NCBI GenBank assembly: GCA_017411385.1
Contig: JAFQQF010000016.1
Coordinates: forward strand, 62,001 to 126,000
Reading direction: 5' to 3'
From: Ruminococcus sp.
GTDB taxonomy: Bacteria > Bacillota > Clostridia > Oscillospirales > Acutalibacteraceae
Length of the DNA: 64,000 bases
The position numbers were made by a program, and so were the translations under genes. How positions within the stretch are numbered: the first letter of the stretch is position 1; the number at the start of each line of letters is the position of its first letter. Below the pieces are notes generated by a model, which made no database searches, was not told the origin of the DNA, and saw only the letters and a program-made list of their open reading frames with translations. Below, in pieces: positions 35,001-43,172 of the stretch.

Positions 35001-35651
35001 TTATTTTGAAACAGGTTCTTCCATTTCTGATTTGGGCAGACTCCAATGGTAGCGTGCCGCCAGAAGCCTGAGAATAATCGTTACAACCATTCCTCCTGCA
35101 CTTGCGGCAAAGCTTCCTAAATAATGCCACAGCACAACACACACCACAGCACCTATAAGAGAAGCGCTTGCGTAAAAGTGTTTTACAAGAATAAAGGGTG
35201 TGTTCCCTGCCAACAAATCACGGATTACACCGCCGCCTACGCCTGTAATCATACCAACAAAAACAAGCAGAAAAGCATTGTGTTCACCCTCTGTGCTGTG
35301 CGCCACCTGTATTCCAACTACAGTAAAGATTCCAAGCCCCAGAGAATCCATTACAAGCATAACTATCTCATACACTCTGGGTTTATGAAACAAAATCTTC
35401 CTCACCCAAGGAATAAACAAAATCACAGACACCCCGATTGCCACCAAGGCATACAGAGGATTCCGGAAGGTTGCGGGAGGGTTGTTTCCCAGAATAAGGT
35501 CGCGGATTACTCCGCCGCCCACCGCGGTAACAACACCCAAGGTCACCACTCCGAAAATATCCATTTTCTTCGAAAGAGCAACTATGGCACCGGACGCCGC
35601 AAAGGCAACGGTACCTATAAGCTCAAACACAAGCCTAATGGTGATTGTCAT
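35001..35651 (-). CDS. TRIC-type cation channel (UPF0126 family)
   Basis: 216 aa with seven predicted helices in two homologous halves. Each half carries the glycine-rich family motif GGGVIRDLILGNNPP / GGGVIRDLLAGNTPF. Prokaryotic TRIC proteins form trimeric cation channels. The function in this operon, behind a 16S rRNA methyltransferase and a nucleosidase, is unclear and may only reflect co-transcription. GAGAGG precedes the ATG, 26 bp after the nucleosidase stop. Confidence 0.88.
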   Translation of the reverse strand: MTITIRLVFELIGTVAFAASGAIVALSKKMDIFGVVTLGVVTAVGGGVIRDLILGNNPPATFRNPLYALVAIGVSVILFIPWVRKILFHKPRVYEIVMLVMDSLGLGIFTVVGIQVAHSTEGEHNAFLLVFVGMITGVGGGVIRDLLAGNTPFILVKHFYASASLIGAVVCVVLWHYLGSFAASAGGMVVTIILRLLAARYHWSLPKSEMEEPVSK

Positions 35652-35677
35652 ATCCTATCGCCTCTCTTGGAGCAAAA

Positions 35678-36376
35678 TTATCTGAGCACTTCAGACAGCA
35701 CATCTACGGTTTTCTTTGCCGCCATAACCTTGAACTCATTAAAGTCCACGGTGGTATTATGGCCTATATCGTCAGAAATACTGCGGAGGATTGCAAAGGG
35801 CACACGTGCTCTGTAGCAAACCTGTGCCATAGCACCGCCCTCCATCTCGCAGGCAAGGGCAGAGAACTCCTTACCAATGGAAAGTCTTTCTTCGCTGTCT
35901 GATACAAACTTGTCACCTGTAGCAACAATGCCTCTGAATACTCTTGTTCCATCAAGCTTCTTTGCTGCCTCATAAAGCTTTGAAGAAATCTCTTCATCTG
36001 CAGGAATCTCCACTATTCTTTTTCCTAAAAGTTCAAGTGTTCCTTTAGGTTCACCAAAAGCGGTACAATCAAAGTCATGCTGCACTGCCGCTGTGGCAAT
36101 GACTACATCGCCGACGGTTACATCCGCAGACAATGCACCTGCAACGCCGCTGTTTATTATCATATCGGGTGAGTAAAAATCAATAAGCATCTGGGTACAG
36201 ATTGCAGCACTAACCTTGCCGATTCCGCACTGTACGAGAACCACATCCGTGTTGCCTATCTTACCTTTATAAAAGATAGTACCCGATTTTTCCATAGTGC
36301 TTTCTGTTTTGATAATATCAATAAGCCCCTGAAGCTCCAGCTCCATAGCACAAATAATTCCAACTGTTTTATTCAT
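35678..36376 (-). CDS. mtnN: 5'-methylthioadenosine/S-adenosylhomocysteine nucleosidase
   Basis: 232 aa, full length. It cleaves MTA and SAH to adenine and a thioribose product, recycling methyl-transfer by-products. The expected residues are present: the early catalytic-site glutamate in GIICAMELEL, INSGVAGAL, the substrate loop CEMEGGAMAQV and the catalytic aspartate in RSISDD. Middle gene of a three-gene operon, 17 bp after rsmE. A link to rsmE is sensible, since that SAM-dependent enzyme makes SAH. Confidence 0.93.
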   Translation of the reverse strand: MNKTVGIICAMELELQGLIDIIKTESTMEKSGTIFYKGKIGNTDVVLVQCGIGKVSAAICTQMLIDFYSPDMIINSGVAGALSADVTVGDVVIATAAVQHDFDCTAFGEPKGTLELLGKRIVEIPADEEISSKLYEAAKKLDGTRVFRGIVATGDKFVSDSEERLSIGKEFSALACEMEGGAMAQVCYRARVPFAILRSISDDIGHNTTVDFNEFKVMAAKKTVDVLSEVLR

Positions 36377-36393
36377 AATTCCACTCCTATAAT

Positions 36394-37122
36394 TTAATCA
36401 AAATTACCGCTTAAACACATAATTGCCGAAACCCCTGCCAAGGGTGCGGTTTCTGCTCTGAGAATTCTTTTGCCCAAGGTTGCAGGCACAACTCCTGCTT
36501 CCTTTGCAAAATTCACCTCGGAAATATCCAAACCACCCTCAGGTCCTACAAAGATTGCAACTGATTTTATATCCTTGCTTACAAGTGCAGAGAGGGACTC
36601 TCCTCCGCCTTCATAAAAAATAATACTCAAATCGTTTTCACGCGATTCTGCCACAGCAGAAGAAAAGCTCATGCAAGGTGACACCTCCGGCACCAAACCT
36701 CTGCAGGACTGCTGTGCGGCACCTGTTGCAATTTTCTGCCATCTGTCTTGCTTTTTCCTCAGGGATTTTTCGTCGGGGCGGGAAACACACCGCGAAGTTT
36801 GCACAGGCACAATCCTGTGCACTCCAAGCTCCACAGCCTTCTGCACAATCAAATCCATTTTTTCACCCTTTGTCAAGGACTGATAAAGAGTAACTTTAAC
36901 CGTAGCTTCCTGCTGACAGGATACCGACTCCTTAATCTTTACCAAAACACCCTCCGAGGTGAAGTCCTCAATCTCACAATGATGCTCCATAAGGTCGGGA
37001 CAAACCAATGTAAGAGCCTCTCCCTTTCTCATTCTCAGGGATTTTTCAATGTGCTTTGCATCCTCACCTGTTATAAGAAAGCTTGTGCTGTGTATATTTT
37101 CCTGTGCAAAAAACCAAGCCAT
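36394..37122 (-). CDS. rsmE: 16S rRNA m3U1498 methyltransferase
   Basis: 242 aa. SPOUT-family methyltransferase that modifies U1498 of 16S rRNA. Key motifs are YQSLTKGEKMDLIVQKAVELG, VGPEGGLD and the knot region TLGKRILRAETAPL. The ATG at 37122 is preceded by GGAGTTAGG and gives the normal N-terminus MAWFFAQ. The frame is open upstream to 37311 but crosses the promoter and divergent region, so that part is not coding. Confidence 0.93.
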   Translation of the reverse strand: MAWFFAQENIHSTSFLITGEDAKHIEKSLRMRKGEALTLVCPDLMEHHCEIEDFTSEGVLVKIKESVSCQQEATVKVTLYQSLTKGEKMDLIVQKAVELGVHRIVPVQTSRCVSRPDEKSLRKKQDRWQKIATGAAQQSCRGLVPEVSPCMSFSSAVAESRENDLSIIFYEGGGESLSALVSKDIKSVAIFVGPEGGLDISEVNFAKEAGVVPATLGKRILRAETAPLAGVSAIMCLSGNFD

Positions 37123-37160
37123 AATCCTAACTCCGTATTTCATAACATAACTATATATAA

Positions 37161-37189
37161 AATATAACAAAAAACACTCTTCATTGCAA
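37161..37189 (-). promoter_or_regulatory. Candidate promoter of the rsmE operon
   Basis: Minus strand TTGCAA (37184-37189), 17-bp spacer, TATATT (37161-37166), about 30 bp before the predicted transcription start region of rsmE. Confidence 0.55.
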
Positions 37190-37300
37190 TAATCAACTTG
37201 AAATGATATTATAAAAGTGTATGGAAAATTAATATATGGAAATAATTTGTAAGTACAGATTTTTCTGCAACAACACAAATCATAAACAAGAGGGATTAAA

Positions 37301-37840
37301 ATGGAATACACAGTAATAACCCAAAAGGACTTTGAGCTTATTCTTCAAAACGAAAGCATTGAAGCAGACAGCCTTGCAAAGCTTCTGATAAAAAAGCTTG
37401 AAGATAAGGGAATGAAGGTTGCAGTTGCCGAAAGCTGCACAGGAGGACTTATAAGCAAGCTTCTCACAGACGAGGCAGGAGTATCCGAGGTTTACGACTG
37501 CGGTGTGTGCTCCTATGCAAACCATATAAAAGAAAAAGTCCTTGGTGTAAAAGATAAAACCCTCAAGGACTTTGGGGCAGTATCCCCTCAAACCGCCTGT
37601 GAAATGGCACAGGGGGTCCGGCTTCTCGCAAATGCTGATGTAGGTGTAAGCACCACAGGAGTTGCAGGCCCCACGGGAGGCACCCCCGAAAAACCTGTTG
37701 GCACCGTATTCATAGGCATCTCAACAAAAGACGAAACAAGGGTAATAAAAGCCGATTTTACTGCAAAAAAGAACAATCGAGATAAAAATCGCCAACTCTC
37801 TGCGTATTTAGCCATTTATTGTGTAATTGCCAGTATTTAA
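37301..37840 (+). CDS. pncC: CinA C-terminal domain protein (nicotinamide-nucleotide amidase type)
   Basis: 179 aa. A short N-terminus (about 1-20) is followed by the CinA C-terminal/PncC domain: VAESCTGGLISKLLTDEAGVSEVYDCGVCSYANHIKE, then GVSTTGVAGPTGGTPEKPVGTVFIGI. PncC deamidates NMN to nicotinic acid mononucleotide in pyridine-nucleotide recycling. The competence-linked N-terminal domain of full CinA is absent, so the stand-alone amidase role is most likely. GAGGG precedes the ATG. Confidence 0.88.
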   Translation: MEYTVITQKDFELILQNESIEADSLAKLLIKKLEDKGMKVAVAESCTGGLISKLLTDEAGVSEVYDCGVCSYANHIKEKVLGVKDKTLKDFGAVSPQTACEMAQGVRLLANADVGVSTTGVAGPTGGTPEKPVGTVFIGISTKDETRVIKADFTAKKNNRDKNRQLSAYLAIYCVIASI

Positions 37841-37862
37841 GCCGTTTCTGCCCTGTAAAGAC

Positions 37863-37891
37863 TTGCCAAATCCGTTTCTTTGTGCTACAAT
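37863..37891 (+). promoter_or_regulatory. SigA-type promoter of malQ-glgP with a long structured leader
   Basis: TTGCCA (37863-37868), 17-bp spacer, TACAAT (37886-37891). The leader is about 135 nt and holds a CCACCGA/TCGGTGG hairpin at 37945-37964. I recognise no known riboswitch in it. Confidence 0.6.
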
Positions 37892-38031
37892 CTTAATATC
37901 TATTGTAGTCAAATTACGAGTTTTTTCGATAATACTGACTGCAACCACCGAATGTTGTCGGTGGAGTATTTACCACACACAATATATCGGAAGATATCAA
38001 ATAAAACATAATATTTTCAGGAGATGATTTT

Positions 38032-39534
38032 ATGTCAAGAGCAGCCGGCATTCTTATGCCCATCACTTCTCTGCCTTCTCCCTATGGTATCGGCACCATC
38101 GGCAAAGAAGCTTACAAGTTCGCAGACTTTCTGAAAAAAGCAGGTCAGACCATCTGGCAGATTCTTCCTGTAGGACCTACCAGCTACGGTGACTCTCCTT
38201 ATCAGTCCTTCTCAACCTATGCAGGCAACCCTTACATGATTGACCTTGATATGCTTATTGAGGAAGGCCTCCTTAAGGCTTCTGACATTGAAGGCTACGA
38301 GTACGGCTCAAACCCCGGTTACGTTGATTACGAAAAAATCTACAACTACCGCTTCGAGGTTCTTCGCAAAGCCTATGACAACTTCAAGGCTCTGGATAAG
38401 GACTCTGCTGCTCAGAAGGCTTTCCGTTCCTTCAAGCGTCGTAACAGCGCTTGGCTTAAAAACTACGCTCTTTATATGGCAGTTAAAAAGGCTAACGGTA
38501 TGAAGGCATGGACAGAGTGGGAAGATGCTGAAATCCGCGTTCGCGACGAAAAGGCTGTTGCCCGCTACACAAGAAAGTTCTCAGACGAGATTGGTTTCTG
38601 GAGCTTTGTTCAGTTTAAATTCTACGAGCAGTGGGAGAAATTCCGCGCTTATGTAAATTCCCTCGGCATCAAGATTCTCGGCGATATGCCCATCTATGTT
38701 GCTATGGACTCTGCAGACACTTGGGCTAACCCCGAGGTGTTCTGGCTTGACGAAGAAAGACAGCCCGTTTGCGTAGCAGGCTGTCCCCCCGACTACTTCT
38801 CTGCTACAGGTCAGCTTTGGGGCAACCCCCTCTACAACTGGGAGTACCTCAAGAGCACAGGCTACGCTTGGTGGTTTGAGCGTATCAAGGCAGCAACCGC
38901 TCTCTTTGATATTACACGTATTGACCACTTCCGTGCATTTGACAGCTACTATGCAATTCCCTTCCCTGCCGACAACGCTATCGGCGGCAGCTGGATGGTA
39001 GGCCCCGGCATTGAGTTCTTCAACCTTATGAACGAGCAGATTGAGGATGTTGAGATTGTTGCTGAGGATTTGGGCGACTTAACCCCCGGTGTTAAGCAGC
39101 TTCTTCTTGACTGCGGTTACCCCGGTATGAAGGTTCTGGAGTTCGCATTTGACAGCGGTGAGGCTAACGATTACCTGCCCCACAACTATCCCGAAAACTG
39201 CGTAGTATACTCAGGCACACACGACAACGATACCCTCATGGGCTGGAAGGCTCAGGCAAAGGAAAGCGACATCCAGTATGCAGTAAACTACTGCAACATC
39301 GGCTGGGACGAAGGCTTTAACTGGGGTATCATCCGCACAGCTTACGCAAGCGTTGCAAAGTATGCCATCATCCAGATGCAGGATATTCTGGGACTTGGCA
39401 CAGAAGCAAGAATCAACACACCCTCTACCCTTGGCGGTAACTGGGAGTGGAGAATAGATGCTGCAGCTCTCACAGATGAGCTTGCCGCTAAACTTAACGA
39501 TATGGTTATAAACCATAACAGACAGAATGGTTAA
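38032..39534 (+). CDS. malQ: 4-alpha-glucanotransferase (GH77, amylomaltase)
   Basis: 500 aa. It moves alpha-1,4-glucan segments between maltodextrins, making chains long enough for phosphorylase. N-terminal GILMPITSLPSPYGIGTIG and the GH77 catalytic set are visible: TRIDHFRAFDSYY (nucleophile Asp), VAEDLGDLTPGV (acid/base Glu) and YSGTHDNDT (transition-state Asp). AGGAG precedes the ATG. glgP follows after 28 bp, so the two form a glycogen/maltodextrin-degrading operon. Confidence 0.96.
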   Translation: MSRAAGILMPITSLPSPYGIGTIGKEAYKFADFLKKAGQTIWQILPVGPTSYGDSPYQSFSTYAGNPYMIDLDMLIEEGLLKASDIEGYEYGSNPGYVDYEKIYNYRFEVLRKAYDNFKALDKDSAAQKAFRSFKRRNSAWLKNYALYMAVKKANGMKAWTEWEDAEIRVRDEKAVARYTRKFSDEIGFWSFVQFKFYEQWEKFRAYVNSLGIKILGDMPIYVAMDSADTWANPEVFWLDEERQPVCVAGCPPDYFSATGQLWGNPLYNWEYLKSTGYAWWFERIKAATALFDITRIDHFRAFDSYYAIPFPADNAIGGSWMVGPGIEFFNLMNEQIEDVEIVAEDLGDLTPGVKQLLLDCGYPGMKVLEFAFDSGEANDYLPHNYPENCVVYSGTHDNDTLMGWKAQAKESDIQYAVNYCNIGWDEGFNWGIIRTAYASVAKYAIIQMQDILGLGTEARINTPSTLGGNWEWRIDAAALTDELAAKLNDMVINHNRQNG

Positions 39535-39562
39535 CACCTACAATAGACTGGAGGACTAAATA

Positions 39563-41917
39563 ATGAGTACCATTATGGAAAATCTTGAGCTTATTGCTAA
39601 AAGTGCTTACTGTAAAAAACCCAAGGAGCTGACAAAAGAACAGCTCCACCAGGTTCTGGGCAAAGCCGTTATGGGCGACATCGCAGAACGCTGGGAAAAG
39701 TCAAAGAAGGCTCACGCAAAGAAGCGCAGAGCTTACTACTTCTCCGCTGAGTTCCTTATGGGCAGAATGATTTACAACAATCTTTACTGTCTTGGCGCTC
39801 TTGACGAAGTTAAGGAGCTTCTCAAATCCAAGGGTATGAACATCAACCAGTTCGAGGATATCGACGACGCAGCTCTCGGTAACGGCGGTCTGGGCAGACT
39901 TGCAGCTTGCTTCCTTGATTCCGCTGCAACTCAGGAGGTTCCCCTTGACGGCTACGGCATCCGCTACAAGTACGGTCTTTTCAAGCAGCTTATTGAAAAC
40001 GGCTATCAGGTAGAGGTTGCAGACGATTGGCAGAAGTTCGGCGACCCCTGGAGCATCCGTTGCATCGAGGACGCTGTTACAGTTAAGTTTGCTGACCAGA
40101 CAGTTGTTGCTGTTCCTTACGATATGGCTATCATCGGCTACGGCACAAAGAACATCAACACTCTCCGTCTTTGGCAGGCAGAGGCAGTAGACGAGTTCAA
40201 CTTCCTCCAGTTCAACGAAGGCAGATACGACGAGTCTATCAAGGCTAAGAACGACGCTGAGAACATCTCCAAGGTTCTTTATCCCAACGACAACACCCGC
40301 GAGGGTAAGGTATTAAGACTCAAGCAGCAGTACTTCTTCTGCTCCGCTTCTCTGCAGGACATCATCAGGAAGTACAAGGCTAAGTACGGCAATGACTTCT
40401 CTCACTTTGCTGAGATGAACGCTTGCCAGCTTAACGATACACACCCCATCTGCTGTATCCCCGAGCTTATCCGTCTTCTCGCTTTAGAGGGCATCGGCTT
40501 TGACGAGGCTTTCGCAATCGCTCAGAAGACATTTGCATACACCAACCACACAGTTATGGCAGAGGCTCTTGAAAAGTGGAGCATCTCCCTTATGCGTGAG
40601 GTTATCCCCGAGATTTACTCCATCATTGAGAGAATCAATGAGAAGGAAATGTGCGACCTCAGAGGCATGGGCCTTGAGGAGTGGAAGGTTAACGAGATGC
40701 GCATCATCGACGGCGAGAGAGTTCACATGGCTCGTCTTGGCATCTACGCATCAAGCTACGTTAACGGTGTTGCTTGGATTCACACAGAAATCCTCAAGAA
40801 CGACGTTCTCAAGGATTGGTATGCAATCTATCCCGACCGCTTCCAGAACAAGACAAACGGTATCACTCAAAGACGTTGGCTTGGTCTTTGCAATCCCGAG
40901 CTCTCCGAGTTCATCACAGAGAGAGTTGGCGACGGCTGGCAGAGAGATCTTTCTAAGCTTTCCGCTCTCAACGATATGCTCGACGACAAGACCGTAAAAG
41001 AGTTCAACAAGATTAAGGCTAAGAAGAAAAAGCAGCTTGCACAGTACGTTAAGAAGATGGACAACTTCGACCTTAACCCTGACTTCATCTTCGATATTCA
41101 GGTTAAGCGTCTGCATGAGTACAAGCGTCAGCTTCTCAATGCTTTCTCCATCCTCTATATCTACTTCCTTATCAAGGACGGCAAGCTTCCTAACTGGAAC
41201 CCCACAGCTTACATCTTCGGTGCTAAGGCTGCTCCCGGTTACCGCCGTGCAAAGGCAATCATCAAGTATATCAACGAGATTGCTAACCTTGTAAACAACG
41301 ACCCTGATACAAAGGACAAGCTTCAGGTTGTATTTATTTCCAACTACAACGTTTCCTATGCAGAGAAGATTGTTGTTGCTGCTGATTTCTCCGAGCAGAT
41401 TTCCACAGCAGGTACAGAGGCTTCCGGTACAGGTAACATGAAGTTTATGCTCAACGGTGCAGTAACACTGGGTACCTACGACGGTGCTAACGTTGAGATT
41501 GCACAGAAGGCAGGCGAAGAGAACGAGTACATCTTCGGTGCACGCGTTGAAGAAATCGAAAGACTCAAGAAAGAGGGCTACTGGCCCCGCGCTATCTACG
41601 AGCAGAACGAGTACATCAGACGTGTTGTTGACACTCTGGTTAACGGTATGTTCAATGATAACGGTGCTCAGGGCGAAGGCAGCTTCCGTGAGCTCTGGGA
41701 GGGTATCCTTGACGGCAAGTGCTGGCACGCACCCGACCACTACTTCCTCCTTCTCGACCTTCAGGATTACGTTGACACCAAGATTCGCGCAAATGCTGAG
41801 TATGCAGACCGCATAGCATTCGGCAGAAAGTGCCTCAAGAATGTTGCAAACGCAGGCGAGTTCAGCTCTGACAGAACTATCCTCCAGTACGCAACCGAGC
41901 TCTGGCACGTTAAGTAA
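39563..41917 (+). CDS. glgP: Glycogen/maltodextrin phosphorylase (first copy)
   Basis: 784 aa, a little shorter than the Escherichia coli enzymes. It releases glucose-1-phosphate from alpha-1,4-glucans using pyridoxal phosphate. The PLP lysine lies in TEASGTGNMKFMLNGAVTLGTYDGANVEI. NDTHPICCIPELIR and FDIQVKRLHEYKRQL are further signatures. GGAGG precedes the ATG. The codon usage is strongly biased (frequent ggc, ctt, aag, gtt), suggesting high expression. A second, distinct phosphorylase gene begins beyond the right edge of the window. Confidence 0.96.
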   Translation: MSTIMENLELIAKSAYCKKPKELTKEQLHQVLGKAVMGDIAERWEKSKKAHAKKRRAYYFSAEFLMGRMIYNNLYCLGALDEVKELLKSKGMNINQFEDIDDAALGNGGLGRLAACFLDSAATQEVPLDGYGIRYKYGLFKQLIENGYQVEVADDWQKFGDPWSIRCIEDAVTVKFADQTVVAVPYDMAIIGYGTKNINTLRLWQAEAVDEFNFLQFNEGRYDESIKAKNDAENISKVLYPNDNTREGKVLRLKQQYFFCSASLQDIIRKYKAKYGNDFSHFAEMNACQLNDTHPICCIPELIRLLALEGIGFDEAFAIAQKTFAYTNHTVMAEALEKWSISLMREVIPEIYSIIERINEKEMCDLRGMGLEEWKVNEMRIIDGERVHMARLGIYASSYVNGVAWIHTEILKNDVLKDWYAIYPDRFQNKTNGITQRRWLGLCNPELSEFITERVGDGWQRDLSKLSALNDMLDDKTVKEFNKIKAKKKKQLAQYVKKMDNFDLNPDFIFDIQVKRLHEYKRQLLNAFSILYIYFLIKDGKLPNWNPTAYIFGAKAAPGYRRAKAIIKYINEIANLVNNDPDTKDKLQVVFISNYNVSYAEKIVVAADFSEQISTAGTEASGTGNMKFMLNGAVTLGTYDGANVEIAQKAGEENEYIFGARVEEIERLKKEGYWPRAIYEQNEYIRRVVDTLVNGMFNDNGAQGEGSFRELWEGILDGKCWHAPDHYFLLLDLQDYVDTKIRANAEYADRIAFGRKCLKNVANAGEFSSDRTILQYATELWHVK

Positions 41918-41933
41918 TTCATTAATACAAATC

Positions 41934-41969
41934 AAGCGGTACATTCTTTTGGAATGTACCGCTTTTGTT
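41934..41969 (+). terminator. Terminator of malQ-glgP
   Basis: A perfect 13-bp stem AAGCGGTACATTC / GAATGTACCGCTT with a 5-nt loop, followed by TTGTTA. Confidence 0.85.
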
Positions 41970-41984
41970 ATCCGTATGCACCCT

Positions 41985-42013
41985 AAAAAACAACCTCCGA
42001 GTTTTCTCGGAGG
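41985..42013 (-). terminator. Terminator of the serpin operon
   Basis: Stem CCTCCGAG / CTCGGAGG (41994-42001 with 42006-42013), then TTGTTTTTTAG on the minus strand. Confidence 0.85.
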
Positions 42014-42025
42014 CTTAATTGTGTG

Positions 42026-42454
42026 TTATTTCATATACAGACCGCAGATTTTCATATCTGTGTCAATAGAAATTGTAAAGGTTGAAGTGCTGTTTTCACA
42101 TTTGCACACAAGCACCACCACCGCATACTCTCCTGCTTCGTCATCCAACCCTCCTCTAATTGAGTGAGATAAAAACTTTGTGACCTCTCCGCGTTTGTTG
42201 ATTTCTTTTGAGAGAGCATCTTGCAGACTCTGCGCGGAAAGCTGAGCTTTCATTTCGTCGCTGAATTGCTCCGCAACCGCATCATACTCACCTTTTGAAA
42301 GGCTGACTGCAATATCCTGTGCCATAGCTATGGTGCTTTCGGAATCCATCCCTTCAGGAATCGGTGCACCCGACAGGGAGCAACCGCTAAAAGCAAACGC
42401 AACCAACAACAAACAAAGATAGGAAAGCAGGTGTACGACAGTTTTATTCCTCAT
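42026..42454 (-). CDS. Small lipoprotein, DUF3887-like
   Basis: 142 aa. A lipoprotein signal peptide (helix about 6-22, lipobox FSGC with C25) is followed by a small alpha/beta domain: AMAQDIAVSLSKGEYDAVAEQFSDEMKAQLSAQSLQDAL, then beta strands. This matches the DUF3887/NTF2-like pattern, in which a helix-rich region tracks partial unfolding of peptides in some two-domain hydrolases. Function here is unknown. It is the last gene of the serpin operon, 15 bp after the YhfC-like gene, with GGAGG upstream. Confidence 0.7.
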   Translation of the reverse strand: MRNKTVVHLLSYLCLLLVAFAFSGCSLSGAPIPEGMDSESTIAMAQDIAVSLSKGEYDAVAEQFSDEMKAQLSAQSLQDALSKEINKRGEVTKFLSHSIRGGLDDEAGEYAVVVLVCKCENSTSTFTISIDTDMKICGLYMK

Positions 42455-42469
42455 TTACAAAACCTCCGT

Positions 42470-43159
42470 TCAGGATTTCTTATCCCTGCAAAGAACTAAC
42501 CCTGAAATCAACAGACTAACTCCTGCAAAAGCGATAACACCTTCTACAATATACATATTCACACCAAGAAACTGCAAATATGATGCTGTAAAATTAAACA
42601 CGCCGTGAAGCACAACACAAAGAGGCACAAACAAACCGCTCATTCTGCGTTTTATTCCGCTCCATATTATAAGCGACAAACCAATGTGAGTACAAATCGC
42701 AAATACTCTCTCTGCACCTGAGAGAAAGAACTCACTTGCAGAGTATCCTGCAAGACTTCCTCCTGCCAATAACACTAAAGCAAATTGTGAGAGCCCTACC
42801 AGAAGCACCGCCTCAACAGAGCCGTGTCCTGCACCAAAGGCAATGGCATCAGCAGTCTTACTGCTTTTCATAAAAAACTTCATAAAAACAAATCTTCCGA
42901 TTTCTTCAACCAAGCCGGCGGAAAAACTGAGAAAAGCAAGGTTCAAAATCGGATATACCGATTGAAAAACCACATAGTCTGCCCAAAGGGACATAACAGA
43001 CAGCATAGGAAGTCTGAGTAAAATCTGAGTAAGGGTAAAGCAAGCCGCTCCGAGAAGCACACCCTTCACATTTTCTGCTCTTTTTGCAAGAAAAATTGAA
43101 AGCAAAACAGGAAAAACAACGGAACAAAGAACAGCAAAAACCCAGCCAATGTAAACCAT
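42470..43159 (-). CDS. YhfC-family putative intramembrane metalloprotease
   Basis: 229 aa with about seven predicted helices. Motifs fit the YhfC/PF10086 group in the CPBP-like superfamily of glutamic or metallo intramembrane proteases: GLVEEIGRFVFMK, FGAGHGSVEA, THIGLSLIIW and VVLHGVFNF, with His and Glu placed inside the helices. The substrate is unknown. The start is the ATG at 43159 after AGAGGTG; an upstream in-frame ATG at 43180 would overlap the serpin stop. It lies between a serpin and a lipoprotein in one operon. Confidence 0.8.
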   Translation of the reverse strand: MVYIGWVFAVLCSVVFPVLLSIFLAKRAENVKGVLLGAACFTLTQILLRLPMLSVMSLWADYVVFQSVYPILNLAFLSFSAGLVEEIGRFVFMKFFMKSSKTADAIAFGAGHGSVEAVLLVGLSQFALVLLAGGSLAGYSASEFFLSGAERVFAICTHIGLSLIIWSGIKRRMSGLFVPLCVVLHGVFNFTASYLQFLGVNMYIVEGVIAFAGVSLLISGLVLCRDKKS

Positions 43160-43172
43160 AAACACCTCTGAA

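Noticed and set aside
37900-38031. Riboswitch in the malQ leader
   Set aside because: Only one small hairpin (37945-37964) is clear, and no conserved core of a known riboswitch class is present.
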